From Augochlora pura (taxonomy: Eukaryota > Arthropoda > Insecta > Hymenoptera > Halictidae), in NCBI RefSeq assembly GCF_028453695.1, contig NC_135777.1, positions 16,419,714 through 16,483,713 of the forward strand: a stretch of DNA of 64,000 bases. The letters run 5' to 3'. This document shows, in pieces, positions 1 to 10,995 of the stretch. Every line of letters begins with the position of its first letter. Positions within the stretch are counted from its first letter, which is position 1. The notes below the pieces were generated by a model. It was not told the origin of the DNA, did not search any database, and saw only the letters and a program-made list of their open reading frames with translations. A program made the translations under genes and the position numbers.

Positions 1-1149
1 TTAATTTCTAGTGTGAAATCACCTATGACAAATATTTTTAACAGAATTAAGTAAAAGAATTAAAGATTGCTGAGAAATTGCAAAAATGTTAACAAATTAA
101 TCAATTATCTTTCCACGCTTATTCTATTATTAATAAAAGTTTTCTATTACTAATAAAAGTTTTTGTAAATTTAGCAAAAACGAGCGCTCAGATCGAATTG
201 CTCGGCGTGCTCGTTCCAATTATTTCCATTCAGCGTTATTTTATATTAACTTCTGACTTTCCGGCGAACGAAAAAATATCGCGGTGGAAAAGTAGTCCGG
301 AAACGTTACGGGCAAATTCGTAAAAATTGGCATCTCTGCGGGGAGAGGCTCTCTCATTCATTTTATGACAGCGGCACAGAGTACTTAACCAGAGGCGAAA
401 CTTCTGTCGGCACCTTTGATGTTCGCGTCCCCAAATCGGGAGACCTTGGGCACAATTTGAAGCTGGTGTTGCCGGTTCTTTGCGGATGATATATCCATCG
501 CTTTTATGAGTTACAAAAGGGACAGAGGAGATACCGCATGTGAAGGACCACGTTGAACAAAACGCGGCGATATATTCGAAACAGGGAGTCGGCGCGACAA
601 GCGACGTGAATTTATCAAACCGAATTACATTTTAGAAATTCATAATCTCTGATGCAGTTAGCCTAAAATCCACGACGACGTCGTATTTACGTTTATATTT
701 CCTGAAGTATGTTTGTTCAACTTTCTTGACGCGTTTTTATTATACAATAGAGACTCTATTGTCTGAAAATCTATTTTTATTATTTCCTGATATTAAAAAA
801 TTCCCGAAATATTTATCTAAGTAATAATGGAAACTATAATAAAACTAATATAATAATAAAAAATAATAAATAAAATAAAACGTTCAAATAATAATAAAAG
901 AAGCAAATATAGAAATAATACATCCAAATATAGAAATGATATTAACGAACCATTGGAATTAAATCTAATAATATTAATTGGATTAATATTAATTGGATTT
1001 AAATATTGGTGTTCAATTTACTATTAACATTAGGTTATTTTCATCCGAAATAGATTAGAAATTTTGCAGGGCGATTGAACGGCTCAGGAAATTCGCGACG
1101 AGCCGAGAGAGTGGGAATTGCGAATTTTACCAGCGCCATTAATACCGGA

Positions 1150-1453
1150 CCATTTGTCTTGAATGACAACGATGGCATTTCTGTCCCGCGTTCTAGATAT
1201 CGTCAGACACTGTGCTACTTTTTCGCAGGTGAATACAATGGACAAGGTCCGAAAGATACGTGGTATCAACAAGACGGTGGCGCGGCTCACACAGCCAAAG
1301 AAACCATCAATCTTCTGCAGCCGTACGCCTCTGCGCCAACTAATGACACGTGGCTGTGACATCGACTGGCCAACAAGATCGCCAGATTTCTATTTATGCC
1401 GGTGTTTAATGACAAACGTTTGCTTTGACGACCACTGGAACGAACAAACGTAA
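1150..1453 (+). mobile_element. Decayed mariner/IS630-type transposase fragment
   Basis: In one frame the translation reads DNDGISVPRSRYRQTLCYFF and then WYQQDGGAAHTAKETINLL. It shifts frame near 1330 and continues RGCDIDWPTRSPDFYL. This follows the DDE transposases of the Tc1/mariner class, in which a (W/F)QQDGA-x-x-HTA block carries the second catalytic Asp and a DI-W-P-x-RSPDL block follows. The fragment lacks the N-terminal DNA-binding part, has a frameshift, and has an internal deletion after RSPD, so it is a dead relic. No flanking terminal repeats were found. Confidence 0.75.
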
Positions 1454-2655
1454 ATATTTATTAAGTCGCCAGAGCGACGAGAAGTCCAACGCGAAGTCTA
1501 TCGAACGCTAAATGCAACTGACGGGTAACACGAGGATTTATTTAAACCCCGCACCATTTTTAGTATATCTCTATATTTCGCTTACGAAATTTGTTCAGTT
1601 ATTTTCTATAAAAAGGTTGCTATTGTTTCATGATTTTTTAAATAGAAAATACGAAGCCATTAAAATGGAGCATAAAATTTTATACTTTCCATGGGACATT
1701 TTAATACAAATTTTAATTTCCTTCTCTCAAATTATTTAATTGTTTAGTTATATTAATTTTCAATGAAAATAAATACACACTGGAAAGATTTTAAGTTTAT
1801 GTAATTCTAAGGATAGCTAGACAAAAATTACATCCTATTATCTACAAGTATAAAATGAAATTTATATATATGTAAAATTTAAAAACAGAGGGAATTTTAT
1901 TGTTTAAAAATTCTGATAATTATTTAGAAATCAAAATTGAAAAAGATCCCATGGAACGTCTAGAGTTAGAGTCTCGAATTCAGTGAAACACGCGTGCATA
2001 ATCGAATTTTCTACAAGCAGAATCCGAAACGCATAAAATCGGGAAAAAATTGTCTAGTGCATGTCCGGGTGACATAACCTGACATAACATGCCAGATTTT
2101 ATGCTAAATTCTTGCATGCGATTAAATGGAGGGAATAAATGGGAATCCGATAATCCGAATTTCTTCTGTAACTGTCCTCGTGGTCACACTCGAGGTTGGA
2201 AGCTGGGCACGGCCATTTTCTTTTTGCTAAGTAACCGGACTGATCGATCCAAATTGATTCAGAGACAGCTTTCCCCGCTGTTATTCGATTATGTCGTTTA
2301 ACGTTCATTCAGTTAGGACGGATGAAACCAGGGTGAGTTGTAATACGAGGTGAATTGTTACATAATCGACATTCTCTGATCGAAAAATCTGACAATGTAA
2401 TAAGATATTCGATCGATTTGACATAACTATGAGCAATGATATTAAATATGATATTAATTATCGTGTGACTGGATTAAATCAGTACTCATAATTTTATCGT
2501 ATATTATGCGAAATTTTTGTCGATCTTTCAATGTTGGCAATTAGAATTCGTAACAAAAAACTTCTTCAATTTGATGTGAAATATGCAAATATTTTTTAGT
2601 TCAATTTAAAAGAAGAAGGAAAACTGAGTGAGAAAATGCGCTACGAAATTCACCC

Positions 2656-2809
2656 TGTAACTACCCTTACTGAAATACTGTAGGGTTGAAAGGGCCTAGA
2701 GATTATTTTTCAGGTTTTTCAATGACTATTATACCATTCGGTAGCTAACCGAGAAAAACTCGTCTCTGTAAAATTTCAACCCCGTAACATCCCCTCGAGG
2801 GTAGTTACA
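2656..2809. repeat. Inverted repeat with 36-bp arms, probable MITE
   Basis: The left arm 2656-2691 and the reverse complement of the right arm 2774-2809 share TGTAACTACCCT at the outer end and GGGTTGAAA at the inner end, with a diverged middle of equal length. The loop between is about 82 bp. The palindromic form suggests a small nonautonomous DNA transposon. Confidence 0.6.
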
Positions 2810-3682
2810 AGTTAAATTAAATCGCGCCCTTTACCACCGATTTCACGCGCCCTTTAAAAAAGAATATATCTTATTTCCGACACCAAGCTACATATTACAC
2901 AATTTTTTCATACTTTCCAGTCGCAAATTGTGCAACATATCGTCGAAAAAATCCAACCGTGCCGCCGTACAGATCGCAATCTTTCTTGCAATAATTCAAG
3001 TTCAACGTGCTTTTTCAAGGTTAAAAAATACGCGCACCACCATTTATCCCGCATCGCGTTTTTGCCACCGCCTTTTCGTTTCCCTCGACTCGTTCTCCAC
3101 GCACGGGCATCAGCTTTCACGTCTTATTTTTTTCACGCGCCGTTACTCTTTCCCCGCGGTAACCTGCCTCGACGTAAGTAATATCTAAATTGCTTCCTTG
3201 GTTTTAATTCGTTTTTGTCTTCTCGGCGCGCGGCGGCGTCGCTGGGACAAATTAGAAGAAAAATGCCGGCGAAGGGGGGGGGGCGGGGCGGGCCGGGAAC
3301 GCGTCGCGAGGGCGGTGTAATACCTTTCCCGCTGGAATTAGTATGCCGTCCCAAATGACAGCTACCATTCTTCGTACGGATGATATTTGTATTCAGAAAA
3401 AAAAACCGGCGTAAAGCGCGTACGTTGGGCGAACCGGGAAACAAAGCGGAAGGTAAAAGTGCGATTGTTTCTTTTGCCACCGCGGAAACGAGCTACGCTA
3501 GAACATCCGTAATCCGAACATTGTTCTATTTGAAACTGAACTACGTTCGTTCGACGGCGTTCCTGTAATCTAACAATATAATTAAGCGCAAAGAATGTTA
3601 CAGATTAAATGGCAAATGTTGCAAACGGAATCGTTCTACGGTTCTATGATTCGCAACGAAAGGATCAACGAAGTGGTCTAAT

Positions 3683-3927
3683 TAATCCTTTGCAGTCGAG
3701 TGGTGACTCTGGGGCAACTATAAAATTATTCTATCACGTTATAAATAATTTCTATATTAACAAAATGTTGATTTAAAAAAAATGTTAAAAGTGAAACTGT
3801 TGATATGAATCACAGGAATCAATTTTATATGTTTAAAGTGCATTTTATCGCATAAAGTAGAAATACTATGCGCCAGAAAAGTTATTTCAGATTTCCAGTG
3901 AAAGTGGCTTCGAGTACAAAGGGTTAA
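3683..3927 (+). mobile_element. TTAA-flanked MITE, copy 1 (245 bp)
   Basis: It starts TTAATCCTTTGCAGTCGAG and ends GTACAAAGGGTTAA, so the ends are inverted repeats bordered by TTAA, the target duplicated by piggyBac-type transposons. No transposase is inside, so it is nonautonomous. The internal text matches the copies at 19678, 24911 and 42235. Confidence 0.7.
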
Positions 3928-6900
3928 TATTTTATGTAATTAGTAAATCAATTTTCTTTTAAAGATTTAATTTGCCATGTATTTATTACTTCATTAACTG
4001 ACTAAGAATAAAACATGACTGGAACGTTCATCTGGAATTCGTTTCACACGTTTTTCTGTGCTTTTTATTCAGGAACAATTGTGATTCCATTGTGCAAGAT
4101 ACGATTTGCGGAAATCACTCGAACAGTTGTTAAGGGTTGAGATAATACCGTGAACGTGGCTGCAAGTTTCGAGGAGTACAGGATCGGAAAGTTCGGGCGC
4201 AATTAATTTTTCTGACAGCGAGAAAAAGTTATGCGCCAGCTAGGGCACATTTTTAACCGCGGTAATACCTCTTTGAAAGTGTTATCTTCGTCGTAACTCA
4301 AACAAAAGTTACAATAGAGAATTTTATCCGTGATCGAATTACCGAGTTCCTGTACTCTTTGACAAAGTTGACCGCAACTTCGAAACGACCAACACCGTCG
4401 CCTTAAGCGCGCTATAATCAACTTATTCTGAACCGATCGCCCTCCATTCGTCGCAGCTTTATTGATAAATCGTCAAGTGTTTAACGCGTAAAGAATTTTT
4501 GATTTTGTTCCATTTTTCCACAAAGCCCGTGGTCTAACAATTGATCCCTAGATATGCATAATTATTTGAAACGATTTAAGTACAATACGAAATTGTGAGC
4601 AATGTTGTATGTAACGTTGTTTGGTTAATGAGTGCAGTAATTTTGGATAATAATTTGCGAATAAACATTACAGATGCACTTGCAACAATGCAAATTACAA
4701 TATAAAGTATTATATTATAATATAAATTGTGAAATAGTATAACATAATATTAAATTACAATATAATATAATATTGAAACAATAATATACATTATAAATAA
4801 TTATAAGTAAGTAACATAAATTAAAGTGAAGGATAGAAAAATAAATTTTGTATCGAAAATTATGGAATTGCAATTATGGATTTGCGGATTTTAAATTAAA
4901 AATTCTCAAAACAGAAATTAACGAAAATCATATTTCCTGTTTTTAACATCTTTAAAAAGCTAGAAATGTAACAGATTTATTATTTTTATTTTCTGCAATT
5001 ACTGTATCATATTTCACCTACTCGCTCTCATCGTAAACGTATAAAAGTGAGTCCACTAATGCAGATTACCCGCCTTAAAATATTTTCGATAAGATTTCCC
5101 ATAGCCCCGGGAAAATTCCACTTTAAGGCACAGCAGGGGCGATAATTGATCGCGGTGTAACACTCGCGTTAAGGAACTGCACTCGCAATTTATCTACCGC
5201 GTTCCATGTTTCCCTATATTCAGAAGATCCAACAGACATTACAAGTTCACCGTGGTGAAGTTCAGAAGAAGTTTCAATATAGAGCAAACAGGATCAAACT
5301 GTGCTGAACCGTATTAGCCGCTCGTAATTGTAACCGCGAGCCGAGCATATTTTTTAATAAAGTCTCGGTTAATTACGTTCAACGCGTCCATTCATCGCAT
5401 AATCGTTGTGCTAACAATACCCTGCAAAGATGCAATTTAAAAATGTTGTACCTCTCAAAGAACCTGCGAAACGTCTCTTTCAATTTTTTAAGAAATTCTT
5501 CTCTTTTAATCTAGTGTTGTATTGTAATTAAAAATTAATCCATGTTTATCAAAGTGTTAAAGACTTTGAAAGAAGACGGCTTTTCGACGACAGTTCGTTA
5601 CTGCAGAATAATTGTACTATATTCGTGGTTTTTCTTATTAGTGAACTATATTATTCGTTGCTAGAAAGATGGCGAAATATTGATGCGAGAAGCAAGAAAG
5701 TGTAACTTAGCAGATAATAGTGAAAAATGTGGAATGAAATCAAAATGGAAGAGGTTAGGAGAACTGTGCTGCGACGGGAGTCGGGAGGCGTGGTTTGTTT
5801 GCAGTCGGCCTGGTCCGAGTCCCTCGTTTTCTAGATATTGGGGACTAAGAAGGGGTCGTTCGCATTTATCCTACTTCTCCAAGAGCGTTGACATAAACGG
5901 ATTTGTGCGAGTTGTTTCTACGCCTTTCTTTGTACCAACTTTTGACAACGGACAGTACATACTAAATTTTAATAAACAACGCCGACGATGATCTCGATCG
6001 CAACTACGCGCTGCACGTAGCACATCCTACGCTACCAAGTGACGACAAACCATGCGCGCATCTATTTCACCCCGTCTAGAGTAGTCGACGTTCTTGCAAT
6101 TGAGATTCCGATTCTCCATCCGTTACTTGATACAACCTGACGGAAATCCTCCGATGCCACAGAGGACCCGGAGGTCTGTAACACAAGGTTTATGAAAGCG
6201 ACGAATCGTAGCCTTTAACGTGCTGCTAGCAGTAAAATGATTATTTCAAAGAGTTGTCATCTAGAACATTTTTAACTATTATCTGTTAACTGTTGTCTCT
6301 TATCTCATACGTTCGGCTAATACGTTACTATTTTATGTCGATATCACGTCGATTGAATCTTAAATGACATTATTCGGTACTAATTGTAATTACTTATCGA
6401 ATGATGCACGGAGCAGTGAACGTATTCATTCGAAGTGAAAATGGAGGATTGAAATCATGAATAATTAAAGGCATGAAAGGAGCACAGATAATATTGAACC
6501 AGGATCAATATGAGCCCTTAATAGGAACGGCAAATTTCATCCGGGCGAGCAGGGGACCAATAAAATGCCGCGAGAAGTGTCTGCGACAAATGTTTCCGTC
6601 TTGATGGCGCTGTGCGTAAACAAATGTGTGTCTCGGTAATCTTGCGAAATACTAGGAACAAATCGCATCTATACAGTACCATTTCAATCCCTTGCACCAT
6701 GATTCCTTTCTGTTAATTAGCATTTATTCATGCTTAATACTTTCTTCAATAGGACTAGACAATTTTAAATAAAATAATAATATTCATATTTAATAGATGA
6801 AATCTTTATCACGAGTCTGGATCGTTATCGTAACGTAAGGGATTAAATATTGTCGCGTTTTATTCGAACGTATTGAAACCAATACTATAGTGTCGTTAAT

Positions 6901-7035
6901 TTAGGCATTGTTAATTAAATATAGGTAGTAGCTATTATTGTTCGATTAATAAGCCGTAATTTCTTTCAAATAATGTTTCAGCGTTCGCGAAAGACTCGCG
7001 AGGTATGAGCTTAACGGGTTTGTTCATTGTTTCAG

Positions 7036-7148
7036 ATCCGAGTGTCACAGCGGGGCCAGCGTTCGTCGGTCCGGTCGGAAATCAAACGGCCGCCATTGGC
7101 CGCGAAGTCATTTTTTCCTGCACCGTTCGCAACATAGGAAAGTACCTG
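7036..7148 (+). CDS. DIP-gamma: DIP-like gene, first visible exon: start of Ig1
   Basis: The acceptor ...TGTTTCAG precedes 7036 and the donor GTAATG starts at 7149. The exon enters in phase 1 (two bases complete a codon begun upstream) and encodes 37 whole residues, from PSVTAGPAFVG to NIGKYL. It contains an N-glycosylation sequon (NQT) and the first Ig1 cysteine (FSC, codon 7119-7121), in the A to B strand region with the IGREV motif common in DIPs. It ends in phase 0 and continues directly into VGWLRASD of the next exon. Because it begins inside the mature N-terminus, the initiator Met and signal peptide must lie on an upstream exon. Confidence 0.85.
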
Positions 7149-7384
7149 GTAATGGCGTAGGGAATGACCGGCATAAAACCGCGCGGAGTACAGCAATTAA
7201 ATTCTGGCGGCTTGGTTACACCGACATTATATTTCAAAATGAAACTCGAGCAATTCTCCGGTGTCCACGGATGGGACGCCGTGGAAGTGGATATGTGTAC
7301 TTAGCGTTTCGTGCTTTATTTACATTAGACACGTTCAGGCGCGCTCACTCTCGGACTAATTAATGCTCTAAAACTTCTCCCTGA

Positions 7385-7497
7385 AGTCGGCTTCGCAATT
7401 TTCTAATTCGTCTAGTCGACTTCTCAATTTTTTAGTTCATTCAGTCGACTTCTCAATTTTTTTTTTCTTCGTCCAGTCGGCTTCTCAATTTTTGAGG
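7385..7497. repeat. Four-copy tandem repeat, unit about 30 bp
   Basis: Units built on AGTCGRCTTCTCAATTTTTT recur at about 7385, 7414, 7443 and 7475 with variable T-run lengths. Confidence 0.75.
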
Positions 7498-8701
7498 TTA
7501 ATAACCACGTAAAAAGCTAAGCACGGTATTTGTTGATTTTTATGTCAGAGCGAAAGCGAGGAAGGATTTGTTGCAATATCATGATCTCCTTTTTAATATT
7601 AATTTTTAAAAAATGCGCTATTTTCTTCATTTTCATTAGCTTATTTGCCTCGTTAACCGTTGTTTTATCAGGCTGATAAATACTCGGCCGTTAACTTCTA
7701 AAGTACACGATGACAGCCAGTTAATTACTAATTTAATCATTATTCTATCAAATTGATGAAGTGTAATTTAATCATTCAGAATAATTTGATCCAATAACAA
7801 AATGGATGAAGCCGTTGACGTGGCGTACGCCATGCATAATTTGCCACATTCATTGAATGTTCTTCAATACATAAACGGGCCAAACAGTTTTACCCCCCAT
7901 TATCATTTAAATCGGAAGTCTAATAACCGGAGTACGTACCGTGAGCCGACGATTAATTGCTAAAACCGCACCGTTTTATTCAATTTAACTTCTTTAACGA
8001 TTCATCGTACATAAAAGAATTTTGGTAGTAGTTAATCACTAATAATGGAAGCTCGTTATAATTTAACATATTATATTATTAAAAAGTTAATTATTAAAGA
8101 ATTTCTATTTTACAAAAATGACGCAATTATTAATTGCGCGTGCACTAATGCACTAAAAAATGTCAAATGACCCACGGACTCCTTTCTCGTTTCCGCACAA
8201 ATAAATTAACAAGAGAAAAAACAATTTATCCGAAACAATTATCAGTACATACAATCAAATTACACGATTGCAACGCCTAAACCAAGACGCGCGATTCCCT
8301 CATCAGTGCGTCGCCGTTTGTCACGAAACGGTAAATTTCTCCCGACGTAGGAACAGCCGAAAAGATGAACGAGTCCGACGACAAAAAAAAAGGTCGAAAG
8401 AAACATTCGCGTTAAATAAAAGAAAAGTTGGACGCGATCTCCGAAATTGAATCACCGGAAACGAAAAATTGTCGCTGGCGTTCCTCTACTCGTTCCCCGT
8501 CTCCGCCTGCCCCAGAAATCTCTTACATCAACGGCCACTTAATCTTCATACAACACGGTACGTGCTCGCGCGACCGCGTAAAAGTCAAACAGATCGTGCC
8601 TGGATCGACTTAAATCGCTTGCACGCGGTACAGGTGCGGAAGAAAAAAAAAGGGGAGCCGGTTAGGCGAGGTAGAAAGGAGGCTAAGGAAGAGGTAGAGA
8701 C

Positions 8702-8779
8702 GGAAGAAAAGAAGAAAGAAAGGAAAGAAGGGAGGAAGGAAGGAAGGAAAAAGGAAGGAAGGAAGGAAGGAAGGAAGAG
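8702..8779 (+). repeat. 78-base uninterrupted purine tract with (GGAA)n
   Basis: Every base from 8702 to 8779 on the + strand is A or G, ending in GGAAGGAAGGAAGG repeats. It opens long low-complexity reading frames on both strands that are not genes. Confidence 0.9.
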
Positions 8780-10642
8780 TGATTTCGTCCGCATTCCGGT
8801 CCCCGCGTTTCTGTGTACGTGTTTGCGGAAAATTCTTCCTCACCTCGGCTTCTTTCCTCGTCCTAATCCGGCGAAAGCCATCCTCTCTCCCTCTGACGCC
8901 GGTTATATTTAGTAATAAGTTTTCCGATCGAAATCTATATATTCCGGGAAGAAGGATGAACGAGGGTAAAGAGCGCGGGAAAGGGAGCGAACGGGGGCCG
9001 GGAGAACGAGAAAAGCGGGAACAGCGGCGAGATTGTGGCGAGAGAGCGGAGAGACGGGGACACATTTTCTCTAGCGACAGATTCCACCGGTAAAGTATCC
9101 ACCGAGATGAAATATTCGGTCTATAGAAAGCCACTCAAGGCAGCTTGGCAGGCAGGGAGGGATTAAGATAAGCTCGGGGCCCCCCTCTCTCCGTCCAGTC
9201 CAAATAGTTCCCGAGGATCTCTCCTCGCCGGAAATACTAGGCAAACTTATGTTGTCTCGCTCTCAATTTGTTTTGCGTTCCGACACTGCACGGATCATGA
9301 AATTATCGTTCCATCGGCTGAAAAATGAGTGCTCGGTCTTATCGAGAATTTTATAGCGATCCTCAATTCACCGGAGTATAATGTCCGGAAAATTTCGATT
9401 CCCTTTGGGAATGAATCGTGATCAATAATTCGATGAATTAGGGCAGCGGGGGTGAACAGTTGCTACGCCTATGCTTCGTTTGCGAACATAATTTATTTTA
9501 TATACATCGAGTAGGATATCTTACATTTTTTTTATTGAAAATAAATTGAAGGAAATTTTTTAAAAATTTAATATGTATTATTCAGATTAATATCTTAGTT
9601 AAGTAGTAAATTTTAATGTAGAGCGAGGGGATTTTCTGTATTGTCAGTATAATCTTGGAAAAATATGTGAGTGCTAGACCTGGTGACAAATGACTGTTCG
9701 AGAGCACATCGGGTCAGCGTTCGCAGAGATATAAGTCAAATCTGGCTTTGAAGGAGTGGGGGCAGGTGACGCATGCGCCAGGAGCACGATACAGCGACAT
9801 GGCGCGTCGTGTCAACCTATTAAGAAAGGAATCTTTTATTTTACGTCAGTTCCTTACGGTTGAATTAGATAATTTTTATATTACATAAAAATCTGCAATT
9901 ATTATAGTACTCATGAATATTCTCATCCTCCACTGAAAAGTTAGCGTCAGTAGATATTACAATGTTCTCTAGCAATCTTCTACTACTAACCTTCGAGAAG
10001 AAGAAACCTTACACTATGAAAATACTTTCAGTTTTCCTGATTGTCGAATGCAGAATGATTAATTACAATTCCGGGACACGGGTATAGTTACTCCGCATTG
10101 TCGTAATTCGTGATTTATCCAAGACAAATTGATTTCGATTTGGTAAAGAATCAAGCTCTCGCGTAACGTCAGACTTCCACAGAAATAGTGAACCCCATAA
10201 GTAGGAAAAGTAGGGGAAAAACCAGCAATCGTTTCACTCGAACGATTCCAGGAGCATAAAGGACACGTAAGTTGAATAGGTCGGCAAGATCGATCTGAGA
10301 AGTGGTTTGGACAATATATACGAAATTGAAGGTGGACAATGATATGGGATTGTGCTTTGCGATCTTCTCCACAATGAAATATAAACCTCTAATATCGGTC
10401 GATTGTATAATAGTGGTTTATACTCGTTTTGAAGATACGGTGGTCGACTTTCCTGCGATTACTTTATAGAAGAAATTATCATGAGATTATTTATTAATTA
10501 TCTTTATGCGAGATTTCTTCATTAATTTTAGAAACTTAAATATAATATATAGATATTCGTAGATATTTTTTGATGTTTCTATTATTTTATTTTTTATTTG
10601 CTTATTTCTGTTACTAACGCGTCCACGGTCTATTTTAACTGT

Positions 10643-10995
10643 ATATACAAAGTTTGTCAAAAGTCATTCGCAGTCAGAAAATGGATTTCTGAGGACATTT
10701 TAAGCAACATTTTCCTTAGCGAAAATGCTATCTGCTGCTTTGTTTGCGAGCTAATAACGAAAAACATTGACCAATGAGAGGCTAGCCCGTCTGACGCTAG
10801 GCGGTCGAGCCGGAGTTCTACTCATTCGCTTAGCTGCCTCACGCCAGTTGATCTTGTCCCTCATTGGTCACTGTTTTTCGTTAATAACTCGTTAACGAAG
10901 CCTCGTAAAACATTTGCGCTAAGGAAAAAGTTGCTTCAAATGATCTCAGGAATCCCATATTTCCCGATTATAAGTGATTTTGGAACACCCTATAT
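10643..10995. mobile_element. Palindromic TA-flanked MITE, copy A (about 353 bp)
   Basis: Both ends carry related text in inverted orientation: AAGCAACATTTTCCTTAGCG on the left, and on the right its near complement around 10916-10940. The inner part has TTGACCAATGAGAGG on one arm and CCTCATTGGTCA on the other. It ends in ...GGAACACCCTATATA. No ORF is present. It shares the design of the copies at 21947 and 34565. Confidence 0.65.

Larger units (their letters stand above)
1..7035. other. Noncoding region left of first visible DIP exon (probably intron)
   Basis: AT-rich sequence in which I found no signal-peptide exon: no ATG followed by a hydrophobic run ending in a phase-1 donor. It holds a transposase fragment (1150-1453), a 36-bp-armed inverted repeat (2656-2809) and a TTAA MITE (3683-3927). 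A GC-richer patch lies at 3200-3560. Confidence 0.6.

Noticed and set aside
8469..9134. Long ORFs on both strands around the purine tract
   Set aside because: They are made open by GGAA repeats and read as Lys/Glu/Arg or Ser/Phe/Pro low complexity.
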